Positions 1 through 9,021 of a stretch of 64,000 nucleotides of DNA are shown here, in pieces. The stretch spans positions 55,723 to 119,722 of the forward strand of contig NZ_VWWL01000024.1 of the NCBI RefSeq assembly GCF_011752995.1, given 5' to 3'. Both the position numbers and the translations under genes were made by a program. Position 1 is the first letter of the stretch. Each line of letters starts with the position of its first letter. Source of the DNA: Burkholderia sp. Ax-1724. GTDB taxonomy: Bacteria; Pseudomonadota; Gammaproteobacteria; Burkholderiales; Burkholderiaceae. The notes under the pieces were generated by a model. It worked only from the letters and a program-made list of their open reading frames with translations. It did not search any database and was not told where the DNA came from.

Positions 1-1065
1 TCCGGCGCATGGGGCCAATATGAAGCCAGTGCGGCAGCCATGGTCAAGTGCGGAGAGTATCTCGTTGGACGAGACGCGCGCCAGATCGAACACCACTGGA
101 ATGTATTGCAACGCGCGAATCATTTCACCGGCATGGCTATCATGGGCGCGATCTCCGCAATCGACATCGCCCTGTGGGACATCAAGGGAAAAGCACTCGG
201 CGTTCCGGTCTACGAATTGATCGGTGGCCAGATGCGGCATAAGGTGCGTCTTTACGGACATGTGAAAGCGCGCACCAAAGCGGAGATGCTCGACGAAGCG
301 CTGCTGCGCAAAGAGCAGGGATTCACCGCGCTAGGCCATCTCAACCCGTTCCTCGATGAGGATTACGATCGATATTTCCGCCCTCATGCGAAGAAGATGG
401 AAGAGGCCGTGGGTGTCGTTCGGGAACTTCGCGAAGCGCTTGGTCCCGACGTCGATCTCTGTATCGAGCTGCACCGGCGGCTCAATCCCGCCGAAGCCGT
501 CACCTTTGCGCGCAGTATCGAGCCGTACTTCCCGATGTTCTTCGAAGATCCGCTGAAACCGACCGGCGTGGATGCGATGTCCTGGGTCGCGGATCACATT
601 CCGGTGCCGATTGCCACCGGCGAGCGCTTCTTCAACATGCACCTGTTCCAGTCGATTGTCGCGCGGCGCGGCGTGCAATTCCTGCGCCCATCGATAGGTC
701 TCTGCGGCGGCATCACGGGAGCGAAAAAGATTGCGGCTCTGGCCGAGGTCAACGACATGGAAGTCGTACCGCATAACCCTCTGTCGCCGCTTAATCTGGT
801 CGCCGAATTGCATCTTGACGCGACGATTCCGAATTTCGCCATTCAGGAATATCCGTCGTCGTCAAAGAACCTGCATGGGACGACCCAACTGCCTGGCCGC
901 GAAATGTTTACCGATTTCCCGGAGCCGAGCAGCGGATTTCTCGATATCCCGACCGCACCCGGACTCGGTATCGACTTCGTCCCCGATATCGAGAAGCGCT
1001 TTCCGAAGGTCAATCGACCGCTCGACATGCGTCCTCATCTCGATGGATCGGTCATCGAACAGTAA
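1..1065 (+). CDS. enolase-superfamily (mandelate racemase/muconate lactonizing) dehydratase, 5' truncated by window
   Basis: The reading frame is open from base 1, so the gene begins before the window; 354 codons are visible. The C-terminal TIM-barrel half shows acidic metal ligands in the order CIELHRR, FFEDPL and ATGERF, followed by VPHNPLSP with the likely catalytic His. That is the pattern of the galactonate/mannonate dehydratase branch, which removes water from sugar acids using Mg2+ in the cytoplasm. The substrate cannot be named from sequence. The next gene is another enolase-superfamily member, then an MFS transporter and a membrane gluconate-type dehydrogenase, which fits sugar-acid catabolism (inference). 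An internal ATG at 40 is not the true start, because homology (GAWGQYEA..) continues upstream of it. Confidence 0.85.
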   Translation, partial: SGAWGQYEASAAAMVKCGEYLVGRDARQIEHHWNVLQRANHFTGMAIMGAISAIDIALWDIKGKALGVPVYELIGGQMRHKVRLYGHVKARTKAEMLDEALLRKEQGFTALGHLNPFLDEDYDRYFRPHAKKMEEAVGVVRELREALGPDVDLCIELHRRLNPAEAVTFARSIEPYFPMFFEDPLKPTGVDAMSWVADHIPVPIATGERFFNMHLFQSIVARRGVQFLRPSIGLCGGITGAKKIAALAEVNDMEVVPHNPLSPLNLVAELHLDATIPNFAIQEYPSSSKNLHGTTQLPGREMFTDFPEPSSGFLDIPTAPGLGIDFVPDIEKRFPKVNRPLDMRPHLDGSVIEQ

Positions 1066-1230
1066 GGACCTTTCGTCATGGGCCAGCCCGCGCTGGCCAG
1101 GACGAGCGAGGTCGCGAGTCTATGTTCGATCGCAACGTCTAAGCGCGGCGTGTCATTCATGTCCGCCCTGCCTGATCGGGGAAACGTCGATGCCTCGCAA
1201 GCTCACGTTTCCCGCTTAAACAGAGCCCCC

Positions 1231-2337
1231 ATGAAGATCAAAAGCGTTTCGGTTATCGCCCTCGAGATCCCGCTCGCGCGCAGTTTTGGCGGGAGCAAAT
1301 ACCGTGTCGACAAGCGGTGCACGATCATCACGCGGATGGAGACCGACACCGGGCTCGTTAGCGAAGTGTATAACGGCGACAACCGGACACATATGCGCGA
1401 CGTGGTGGACATCATCGAGAAAGAATTGACGCCGATGCTGATTGGCGAGGACGTTTTTGCCGTCGAGCGCCTCTGGCAAAAAATGTTCAAGGCGGCCGAA
1501 TGGAATCGCGACCGCAAGCTGGTCATGGAAGCGATTGCCTGCATGGACAGCGCGATCTGGGACCTTCTCGGTAAGGCCGCGGGCGTCAATGTATGCCGAT
1601 TACTCGGAGGCTATCGCCAGGCGTTGCCGCTTATCTGCATCGGCGGCTACTACGAGGAAGGCAAGACGCTCCGGGATCTTGGCGACGAAATGGAACGGCT
1701 TCGCGAAGCCGGACTGGCCGGATGCAAGGTCAAGGTCGGTGGCCTGTCCGCCGAGGAAGACGCCAAACGGGTGGAAGCCGCGCGCAAGGGCGGCGGCGAC
1801 GAGTTCTGGATCGCGGTCGACGCGAATCGCGGCTGGCCTGTTTCCGAAGCGGTCAAGTTCGCCCGCCTCGTCGAGCAATACAACATCGCGTGGTTCGAGG
1901 AGCCGTGTCTTTGGTACGACGACGCCAGCATGATGGCCGAAGTGCGCCGAAGAACGTCGATTCCGATCGACGCGGGACAGAGCGAAATGAGCGCTAGCGG
2001 CGTACGGCGGCTGATCGACGCAGGCGCCGTCGACATCATCAACTTCGATGCCTCCGAAGCCGGCGGGATCACGGAATGGCGTCGCGCAGCGGCACTTGCC
2101 CAACTCCACGGCCTGCGCGTGGGGCATCACGAAGAATCACAGATCGCGATGCAAATGATCGCATCGATTCCACACGGTGTTTGCGTCGAATGCTTCGAGG
2201 CCGACCGCGACCCGATCTGGGCCGGTCTCATTGCCAACCGTCCCAATCCGGTCAACGGCACGATTGCCATTCCGCAAGAACCAGGATTCGGACTCCAGCT
2301 GGACTGGGAGATGGTCAAGCGCTACCGGGTGAATTAG
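1231..2337 (+). CDS. mandelate racemase/enolase-superfamily protein, substrate unknown
   Basis: 368 residues from the ATG at 1231, which begins MKIKSVSVIAL, the usual capping-domain opening. The frame stays open back to 1078, but that extension has no family character. Visible active-site elements are K166-x-K168 (KVKVGG), metal ligands D197 (VDANRGW), E223 (WFEEP) and D247 (PIDAGQSE), and a GHHEE segment with H299/H300. The KxK plus late His arrangement is that of the MR/MLE branch, which covers acid-sugar dehydratases, cis-3-hydroxyproline dehydratase and betaine epimerases. It abuts the preceding enolase homologue in the same direction, so both are probably co-transcribed with the MFS gene. 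Sure of the superfamily, not of the reaction. Confidence 0.85.
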   Translation: MKIKSVSVIALEIPLARSFGGSKYRVDKRCTIITRMETDTGLVSEVYNGDNRTHMRDVVDIIEKELTPMLIGEDVFAVERLWQKMFKAAEWNRDRKLVMEAIACMDSAIWDLLGKAAGVNVCRLLGGYRQALPLICIGGYYEEGKTLRDLGDEMERLREAGLAGCKVKVGGLSAEEDAKRVEAARKGGGDEFWIAVDANRGWPVSEAVKFARLVEQYNIAWFEEPCLWYDDASMMAEVRRRTSIPIDAGQSEMSASGVRRLIDAGAVDIINFDASEAGGITEWRRAAALAQLHGLRVGHHEESQIAMQMIASIPHGVCVECFEADRDPIWAGLIANRPNPVNGTIAIPQEPGFGLQLDWEMVKRYRVN

Positions 2338-2419
2338 CAACCGCCGCTGGCGGCTTCAATAAAGAAAAATACGGGATCGTCTCTCTGCGATTTTTATCTT
2401 ATTGAGGAAGAGCCGGGTC

Positions 2420-3856
2420 ATGCAAGGAGGAGACGTGGACGTGCTATCGGAACAAACGGAAATTGATGCATCGACCAAAGTAGCGCGCCGGGTCATTTTC
2501 GCACTCAGCCTCGCGACCGTTGCAGAAGGGGTGTTTATCGGCGGAATTCTGCCGGTTATTCCCGCCATCGTGCACAGATACCAGATCACCTCCGGAGAGG
2601 CGTTCTGGCTGAATGCGGTGTATCTGCTGGCAGTCGGCGTGACGTGTCCGGCACTCAGCCGTTTAGGGGACATTCACGGCCACAAGAAGCTGACCGTTCT
2701 GACGATCATCGTCAGTATCATCGGCATCGCGCTCGATGTGGTGGCGCCGAATTTCGGCGTCTTTCTGGTCGGACGTTTCCTGCTTGGATTCTGCCCGGCG
2801 ATTACGCCGCTGGCGATCGGTATCTTTCGCAACACCCTGAAGGAAGAGGCGGCGCTCTACGGGATAGGCGCGCTCGCCGCGGCCATGACGGTGGGCCACG
2901 CAATCGGGCCGGTTCTCGCCGGCTATGTGCTTGGCAGCACGTCGGGCATCGGCTGGGTGTTTGCGAGCTGGATTGCGTTGCTGGGTCCGGCAGCGATCGC
3001 CATCGTCTTTCTTGTGCCGACCTCTTCTCTTCCCGACACGCGCCGTACCATGGATTGGCTGGGCGCCATCATGTTGGGCGTCGGCGTTGCCGCGATCCTG
3101 TTCGCATTCGCCTATGCGCCCAAGTCGGGATGGGGGAACATCTTCGTGCTCGGCGCCATTATCCCGGGCATTGCCCTATTGATCGTCTGGTACGCGTATG
3201 AGAAACGCACGGAGTTTCCTCTCGTCGATCTGCGTATGCTGAATAACCCGAATGCACGGCCATACTATGTGTCGAGTTTTCTTTGGGGAATCGCGTATTA
3301 CGGATCGCAGACGACCGTGGTGCTTTTTCTCGTTGCCTCGCATGAGAAACTCGGATTTGGCTTCTCTGTCTCCGTCCTGACACTCGGCTGGCTTCTTCTT
3401 CCGCAGTACCTGGTCACCATAATCGGTGCGCTAGGTGTTGCCAGAATCGTTCGGTCGTTGGGTGGGTACAAGGTCTGCGGGCTGATCGGCGGCACGACGC
3501 TGGGCCTCGGCTTCGCCGGTATGATCGTTGCGAACCACGTACTCTGGCAGTTCATGTTCTTCAGCATGATGACGGGCTTTGGCTCCGGCCTGTTGCAAAC
3601 GACGCTGTCCGGTCGGGTCAGCCAGGTGTGTCTGCCCGAGGAGCGGGGCATCTCGGCGGGTATGTATCAAACCCTGAAGAACATCGGCGGAGCCATGGCA
3701 AGTGCTTTCGGTTCGGCGATTTTCGCGGCATTTCTGATCGACGGAACGAAGATCGCTTCGGAGCGCGCTTACATCATTGTTTTTTGCGGCTGCCTGCTTG
3801 TGTCGATCTGTATCGTGGCTGCGCTGCTAACCGAACGTTCTGACTATCAATCATAA
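2420..3856 (+). CDS. MFS transporter (DHA2/EmrB-like)
   Basis: About 478 residues, almost entirely hydrophobic segments, roughly 12-14 membrane helices. Motif A is seen as RLGDIHGHKKL after the second helix, and a proline/glycine-rich antiporter-like segment GHAIGPVLAGYVLG follows helix 4. The length and spacing suit the 14-helix DHA2 group. Two starts compete: ATG 2420 with GAGGAAG at 2404-2410, and GTG 2441, preceded at ideal distance by a near-perfect AAGGAGGA at 2424-2431. The latter would give MLSEQTEIDAS. It lies 80 bp after the enolase genes and could move a sugar acid or its product, but drug efflux is equally possible from sequence alone. Confidence 0.85.
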   Translation: MQGGDVDVLSEQTEIDASTKVARRVIFALSLATVAEGVFIGGILPVIPAIVHRYQITSGEAFWLNAVYLLAVGVTCPALSRLGDIHGHKKLTVLTIIVSIIGIALDVVAPNFGVFLVGRFLLGFCPAITPLAIGIFRNTLKEEAALYGIGALAAAMTVGHAIGPVLAGYVLGSTSGIGWVFASWIALLGPAAIAIVFLVPTSSLPDTRRTMDWLGAIMLGVGVAAILFAFAYAPKSGWGNIFVLGAIIPGIALLIVWYAYEKRTEFPLVDLRMLNNPNARPYYVSSFLWGIAYYGSQTTVVLFLVASHEKLGFGFSVSVLTLGWLLLPQYLVTIIGALGVARIVRSLGGYKVCGLIGGTTLGLGFAGMIVANHVLWQFMFFSMMTGFGSGLLQTTLSGRVSQVCLPEERGISAGMYQTLKNIGGAMASAFGSAIFAAFLIDGTKIASERAYIIVFCGCLLVSICIVAALLTERSDYQS

Positions 3857-4230
3857 ATTCGGCGATGCCGGTATCTTGTCCGTCATCGCGAACCCGTCGA
3901 CACTGGCGAACCATTAAGACAAAGGCGCACTCCGCGATCCGGCAATGGATCTCTCCATTCGGTCTTTCCCGGGATGGTTGAAGCGACCTGCGCGAGAGCC
4001 CGTCACATTCAATGAACGCTGATAAGAAGTGACTGGACGCTCATGCCGGGAATGGTAGGGATGCATCGGCATGCAATGGTCACCACGATATAGCTGGCGT
4101 TCTGCTTGCAGTACCAGTTTGTCTCCTTACAAACTTTAACGGGCGACTAAGGGAAAGGGAGTATTGAAACGTTATCTCGGATCACCTCTTATAATGAGGC
4201 CCGCAGATAAGTCACAACAGAGAAAACTCC
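3857..4230. other. intergenic region before the dehydrogenase operon
   Basis: 374 bases with no credible gene. The right end holds the candidate -10 box of the dehydrogenase operon; nothing else was recognised. Confidence 0.6.
4190..4195 (+). promoter_or_regulatory. candidate -10 box (TATAAT) for the membrane dehydrogenase operon
   Basis: A perfect TATAAT lies 35 bp before the ATG of the small subunit. TTGAAA at 4164-4169 is 20 bp upstream, longer than ideal, so the -35 is uncertain. Confidence 0.35.
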
Positions 4231-4953
4231 ATGTCCGACCAACAGGAACCACGCCGTCGCTTTTTGCGGCAGGTGCTGGCCGTCGTACCCGCCGCGACGG
4301 TCGCTTCAGGTGCAACTTTTACTCAAAGTGCCTGCAGCAGTAACGCGACACCCGCCACCGGGAACACCGCAGAGTACCAGCCTACTTACTTCACCGCGGC
4401 AGAATGGAAATTTTTGCATGCTGCGGTGGACCGGCTGATTCCCGACGATGAACATGGCCCAGGTGCCGTGAAGGCCGGTGTGCCCGAGTACATCGATCGC
4501 CAGATGGAAATGCCGTATGGCCACGGCAAGCTCTGGTACATGCAAGGGCCTTTTCATCCCGATGCCGTGCCCGAAATGGGCTATCAGATCAATCTCGCGC
4601 CGCGCGACGTCTATCGTCATGGCATCGCGGCCTGCGACGAGTACTGCGTGAAGCAGCACGGCGGCAAGACCTTTGCTGAACTCGACGTGGCGACGCGCGA
4701 AGCGGTGCTTCAGGATATGGAGCACGGCAAACTCGCGTTTGAAACTGTTCCTGCACGCACGTTCTTTTCATTCCTGCTCGGCAATACCAAGGAAGGTTTC
4801 CTCTCCGACCCGATCTACGGCGGCAATAAGGATATGGCCGGCTGGAAGATGGTCGGTTTCCCGGGCGCGCGCGCGGATTTCATGGATTGGATCGACCAGC
4901 CGGGTGCGAAGTATCCGTATGGTCCGGTATCGATTAACGGCAGGCGGGGGTAA
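4231..4953 (+). CDS. gluconate 2-dehydrogenase-type subunit 3 (gamma), Tat-exported
   Basis: 240 residues. The N-terminus carries a twin-arginine signal (PRRRFLRQVLAVVP) followed by a hydrophobic stretch, so export in folded form through Tat is expected. The rest matches the gluconate 2-dehydrogenase subunit 3 family (F-x-A-x-E-W-x-F-L-x-A-A-V-D-R-L-I-P pattern near residues 51-69). In this family the small subunit has no signal-less partner: it carries the flavoprotein across the membrane. The next gene starts 3 bp after its stop, indicating translational coupling. The length (240) fits gluconate dehydrogenase better than the ~170-residue gamma subunit of FAD-glucose dehydrogenase. Confidence 0.9.
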   Translation: MSDQQEPRRRFLRQVLAVVPAATVASGATFTQSACSSNATPATGNTAEYQPTYFTAAEWKFLHAAVDRLIPDDEHGPGAVKAGVPEYIDRQMEMPYGHGKLWYMQGPFHPDAVPEMGYQINLAPRDVYRHGIAACDEYCVKQHGGKTFAELDVATREAVLQDMEHGKLAFETVPARTFFSFLLGNTKEGFLSDPIYGGNKDMAGWKMVGFPGARADFMDWIDQPGAKYPYGPVSINGRRG

Positions 4954-4956
4954 GCA

Positions 4957-6732
4957 GTGGCAATCAGGAAGAACAAGGTCGATTGCGTGATCGTAGGTTT
5001 CGGCTGGACCGGCGCGATTCTCGCGCAGGAACTTACGGACGCGGGACTCGACGTGGTCGCGCTCGAGCGCGGCGCGATGCGCGATACGCCAACCGATGCG
5101 AACTATCCGAAAGTGATCGACGAGCTCAAGTATGGCGTGCGCGGCGCGTTGTTCCAGGATCTGTCGTCGGAAACGGTGACCATTCGCCACGGCGTGGATG
5201 ATCTCGCGGTGCCGTACCGTCAACACGGCTCGTTTCTGCTCGGTAACGGCGTGGGCGGCGCGGGCTTTCACTGGAACGGCATGCATTACCGGATGCTGCC
5301 TGAAGAACTGCAATTGCGTACGCGTTATGAAGAGCGCTACGGCAAGAAGTTCATTCCGGAAGGCATGCAGGTCCAGGATTTCGGCGTGACCTATGACGAG
5401 ATGGAGCCGTTCTTCGATTTTGCGGAGAAGGTATTCGGCACGTCCGGCAAGGCCGGTAATCTCAACGGCAACATCCAGGCCGGCGGTAATCCGCTCGAAG
5501 GCAGCCGTCGCAACGATTTCCCCACGCCGCCGCTGAAGAACGGCTTCGGCGCGTCGCTGTTCGAAAAGGCCGCGCGCGAAGTGGGCTTCCATCCGTATCC
5601 CGCGCCTGCGGCGAATGCGTCGACCCCGTACACGAATCCGTACGGTGTGCGTCTTGGACCGTGCAACTTCTGCGGCTTCTGCGAAGACTTCGGCTGCTAT
5701 ATGTACTCGAAGGCATCGCCCCAAACGACCATTTTGCCGGTGCTGCTCAAGAAGCCTAACTTCGAGCTTCGCGCGAACTCGTATGTCACGAAAGTCATGC
5801 TTTCGCCCGACAGGAAGCGCGCGACGGGTGTCACCTACATCGATGCGCAAGGCCGCGAAGTCGAACAGCCCGCGGACATGGTCATCGTCGCCGCATTCCA
5901 GATGCACAACGTGCGCCTGCTGCTGCTCTCGGGCATCGGCAAACCCTACGATCCGAAGACCGGCGAGGGGGTAGTGGGGCGCAACTACGCCTATCAGATG
6001 AACGGTGGCATCAACGTGCTGCTGCCGAAGGGCACGCAACTCAATCCGTTTATCGGCAGCGGCGCGGGCGGCGTGGGCATGGACGACTTCAATGGCGACC
6101 AGTTCGACCACGGTCCGCTCGGCTTTGTCGGCGGCGCGAGCGTTCGTCATATCCGCACGGGCGGCCGTCCAATCAAGCAGGCGGCGACCGTGCCCGGCAC
6201 GCCGACCTGGGGCAGCGGCTGGAAGGCCGGTATTTCCGACGCTTACCAGCGCTATATGAGCATCGGTATTTCGGGTTCGGTGATGCCGTATCGCGACGCT
6301 TATCTCGATCTCGATCCGACCTATCGGGACGCTCACGGTCTGCCGCTTCTGCGCATGACGTTCGACTGGCACGACAACGAATACGCCATGCTCGGCTATA
6401 TCGGCACGCGCATGGAAGAAGTTGCGAAGGCGATGAACCCGGAGAAGTACTTCCGCGCGATCCGCAAGAAGGGGCAGCACTACGACACGCGCGTGTACCA
6501 GTCCACGCATACCACCGGCGGCGCGGTGATGGGCAGCTCGCCGGCGACGAGCGTCGTGAACAAGTATCTGCAAAGCTGGGATGTGCCGAACGTGTTCGTG
6601 ATGGGCGCTTCCGCGTTCCCGCAGAACATGGGCTACAACCCGACCGGTATCGTCGCGGCCCTCGCGTTTCACTCGGCCAAGGCCATTCGCGAGCAATACC
6701 TGAAGAACCCGGCTCCGCTGGTCCAGGCATAA
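4957..6732 (+). CDS. GMC flavoprotein, large subunit of a gluconate 2-dehydrogenase-type membrane complex
   Basis: 591 residues from a GTG start 3 bp after the previous stop. The N-terminal dinucleotide fold is VIVGFGWTGAILAQEL. A cysteine cluster C236/C239/C242/C247 (CNFCGFCEDFGC) matches the [3Fe-4S] site known in FAD-dependent glucose and fructose dehydrogenases. The C-terminal GMC signature has the His/Asn pair H518 (QSTHTTGG) and N561 (GYNPTG). It has no signal of its own and would be exported with the Tat subunit. It oxidises an aldose or sugar acid in the periplasm and passes electrons through the Fe-S site to the cytochrome. Gluconate, 2-ketogluconate or a sugar alcohol are all possible substrates. 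Confidence 0.9.
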   Translation: MAIRKNKVDCVIVGFGWTGAILAQELTDAGLDVVALERGAMRDTPTDANYPKVIDELKYGVRGALFQDLSSETVTIRHGVDDLAVPYRQHGSFLLGNGVGGAGFHWNGMHYRMLPEELQLRTRYEERYGKKFIPEGMQVQDFGVTYDEMEPFFDFAEKVFGTSGKAGNLNGNIQAGGNPLEGSRRNDFPTPPLKNGFGASLFEKAAREVGFHPYPAPAANASTPYTNPYGVRLGPCNFCGFCEDFGCYMYSKASPQTTILPVLLKKPNFELRANSYVTKVMLSPDRKRATGVTYIDAQGREVEQPADMVIVAAFQMHNVRLLLLSGIGKPYDPKTGEGVVGRNYAYQMNGGINVLLPKGTQLNPFIGSGAGGVGMDDFNGDQFDHGPLGFVGGASVRHIRTGGRPIKQAATVPGTPTWGSGWKAGISDAYQRYMSIGISGSVMPYRDAYLDLDPTYRDAHGLPLLRMTFDWHDNEYAMLGYIGTRMEEVAKAMNPEKYFRAIRKKGQHYDTRVYQSTHTTGGAVMGSSPATSVVNKYLQSWDVPNVFVMGASAFPQNMGYNPTGIVAALAFHSAKAIREQYLKNPAPLVQA

Positions 6733-6749
6733 GGGAGACGGCAAGCATC

Positions 6750-8081
6750 ATGAGAAAAATCACGTTTGCCATCGCTTCTGCTGTCGTCTTTTCGGCTGCG
6801 AGCGCCGGCGTCTTCGCACAATCATCCGCGACGGCATTTCCATCCGCATCGGCCGATACGGACGCGCAGCTGATTCAAAAGGGCCGCTACCTCGCGGCCG
6901 CGGGCGACTGCATTGCCTGCCACACGGCAAAGGGCGGCAAGCCGTTCGCGGGCGGCCTCGGCATTGCATCGCCGATCGGCACGATCTACTCGACCAACAT
7001 CACGCCCGACAAGTCGACCGGCATCGGCAACTACACCTTCGATGACTTCGACCGCGCCGTGCGCCACGGCATCGCGAAGGACGGTTCGACGCTGTATCCC
7101 GCCATGCCGTACGTTTCGTATGCGAAGGTCAAGCCCTCGGACGTGAAGGCGCTCTACGCGTATTTCATGCATGGCGTCGAGCCGGTTTCGCAAGGCAACC
7201 GCGCGTCCGATATTCCGTGGCCGCTGTCGATGCGCTGGCCGCTGCGCTTCTGGCGCATGGCGTTCGCACCGGAAGCCGTCAGCGACGACAGCCCGCTGCC
7301 GAACGACCCGATCGCGCGCGGCCGCTACCTCGTGGAAGGCCTCGCGCACTGCAGCGCATGTCATACGCCCCGCGGCTACGGCCTCGAGGAGAAGTCGCTG
7401 ACCGATGACGGCAAGCTGTTTCTCTCCGGGGGCGTGGTCGATGGCTACCTCGCGAAGAATCTGCGTGGCGACCGCAAGGACGGTTTGGGCAACTGGAGCG
7501 CAGCCGATATTGTTGCGTTCCTGAAGAGCGGCCGCACGGCGCACTCGGCGGCGTTTGGCGGCATGGCGGATGTCGTGCAGGACAGCACACAGCATCTGGG
7601 CGACCAGGATCTCGCCGCCATTGCCGCTTACCTCAAGACGCTGGCTCCCGTCGACGCATCCGGCAGCACGCTCTCGCCCGATGCAACCGCGGCAAATGCA
7701 CTGCGCGCCGGCACGGACCATAGCAACGGCGCGCTGACCTTCGTGGACAACTGCGCGGCGTGCCATCGCACGAGTGGTAGCGGTTACGAGAGCACGTTTC
7801 CGACGTTGGCGCTTTCGACGGTCGTGAACACGGACGATCCGACTTCGCTGATTCATATCGTGTTGCAAGGGGGAGAGATGCCGTGGACCAAGGCCGGCCC
7901 CACGCACTACGCGATGCCGGGGTTCGCCACGCGGTTGACGGATCGCGACGTAGCGGACGTGCTGACTTTCGTGCGATCCAGTTGGGGCAACCATGCTTCG
8001 CCCGTGACGTCCGAGCAGGTCGCCAAGGTGCGCAAGTCGTCCGGGTCTGCTTCTCAGCCTGCACGCGCTGAAAATCCGTAG
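6750..8081 (+). CDS. triheme cytochrome c subunit of the membrane dehydrogenase
   Basis: 443 residues with a Sec signal (hydrophobic stretch ending near GVFAQ). Three CxxCH heme sites are seen: C54-H58 (CIACH), C201-H205 (CSACH) and C335-H339 (CAACH). This is the standard triheme membrane cytochrome of gluconate, sorbitol and alcohol dehydrogenases, which hands electrons to ubiquinone. It starts 17 bp after the flavoprotein gene, making a three-gene operon (small subunit, flavoprotein, cytochrome). No transcription terminator is obvious after the stop. Confidence 0.92.
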   Translation: MRKITFAIASAVVFSAASAGVFAQSSATAFPSASADTDAQLIQKGRYLAAAGDCIACHTAKGGKPFAGGLGIASPIGTIYSTNITPDKSTGIGNYTFDDFDRAVRHGIAKDGSTLYPAMPYVSYAKVKPSDVKALYAYFMHGVEPVSQGNRASDIPWPLSMRWPLRFWRMAFAPEAVSDDSPLPNDPIARGRYLVEGLAHCSACHTPRGYGLEEKSLTDDGKLFLSGGVVDGYLAKNLRGDRKDGLGNWSAADIVAFLKSGRTAHSAAFGGMADVVQDSTQHLGDQDLAAIAAYLKTLAPVDASGSTLSPDATAANALRAGTDHSNGALTFVDNCAACHRTSGSGYESTFPTLALSTVVNTDDPTSLIHIVLQGGEMPWTKAGPTHYAMPGFATRLTDRDVADVLTFVRSSWGNHASPVTSEQVAKVRKSSGSASQPARAENP

Positions 8082-8361
8082 CGTTTGGCGTTCGCGCTTG
8101 CGTGTGGGGTTTATTGGCAGGGTAGCTGGTGTTCTGTTCGTTGTTGACCGATCTATGCTCGCTTGGCATGTTGAGGTCAACGGAACGGGACACCAGTTGC
8201 TTTAGACGATTTGAGAAGGCTCGTGCGGTAAGGTTGATGTGTTGGAGTGGGATGGTGAGCCTTGTAAGGCTCGGGCAATCCTGTCAGGGGCGGCTGCGGG
8301 TGTCTGACTAATAGAAGTTGGGCCAGGGAATAACGCCGCGATACATTCACATTTACCCGTA

Positions 8362-8482
8362 TTGGCCCGAAAACCGTTCTTCCAGCGATCGACGTAACTC
8401 CCCTACACCTGCTCCACCCGCCGGCGAGTCGATATCGCGGAAGCCGTCGAAATCACCAGATCCGCAAATCGCTTCTCATCGC
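8362..8482. repeat. left direct repeat of the effector cassette (duplicated iclR 3' end)
   Basis: This stretch repeats 14731-14861 in the same orientation. Positions 8362-8398 equal 14731-14767, and 8403-8477 equal 14783-14857, exactly as read by eye. The copies differ by a C-tract length change between the two blocks and one mismatch near the right end. On the minus strand the right block encodes the last ~25 residues of the IclR protein found intact at 14782-15669. The two copies enclose vgrG, the effector and the immunity candidate. Confidence 0.9.
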
Positions 8483-8959
8483 AAACGCAGATTTCGAGCC
8501 AAATAACATCGATCAGCTTCCTTGATCTGAAGGCGGGAGGGGCTTGATAAACTGCGGTGATTGTCGACGATTCCTTCGTCGATGCCGCACGACTGCTTCC
8601 GACAAAGTGAGCGGAACAAGTACAGTCGGCCAGGAATGGTCATGGCGTTCTTTTCGTGGGATGTCAGTTCCTGGCTCGAGGGCGGCCGGTGAGGTCCGAT
8701 CGGCGAACAACTGTATTCGTAGGAATGTTGACCTCTGCTCGCCACTCCGCCGAGTCGTTGGGCATCGCAAAATTTGGCGTGGCCTACGGACGGATTTTCA
8801 TCGAGGCGGGCATCCAATCGCTATGTGCGAAGACCCCCCGATTTCGTCACCGATGTATTTCTGTTTCATGCAGATGCGATTCGCATAAATTCACTGGATA
8901 TATCGCGATTGAGGCGATCGTATCGCAAGATCTAAAATCGGATGATTATGCTGTCGAAT

Positions 8960-8965
8960 TATAAT
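8960..8965 (+). promoter_or_regulatory. candidate -10 box (TATAAT) for vgrG
   Basis: A perfect TATAAT 56 bp upstream of the vgrG ATG, in an AT-rich stretch. No good -35 at 16-18 bp was seen. Confidence 0.3.
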
Positions 8966-9021
8966 GGGAGCCATATTGCGAAAGCACGTCAGCAGCCCGC
9001 GCATACAGGGAAGGCAAATCC

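Larger units (their letters stand above)
8082..9021. other. long intergenic stretch containing the left copy of the cassette-flanking repeat
   Basis: 940 bases without a supported gene. It contains the left repeat copy (8362-8482), a remnant of an iclR 3' end. From there to vgrG the DNA becomes AT-richer and carries only non-coding-looking short frames. A candidate -10 box sits at 8960-8965. Confidence 0.55.

Noticed and set aside
1078..1230. 51-codon extension of the second enolase-superfamily gene
   Set aside because: No enolase-family residues in it; the ATG at 1231 gives the standard beginning MKIKSV.
4768..6744. 658-codon minus-strand open frame opposite the GMC flavoprotein
   Set aside because: Shadow of the flavoprotein gene; no motif or ribosome-binding site.
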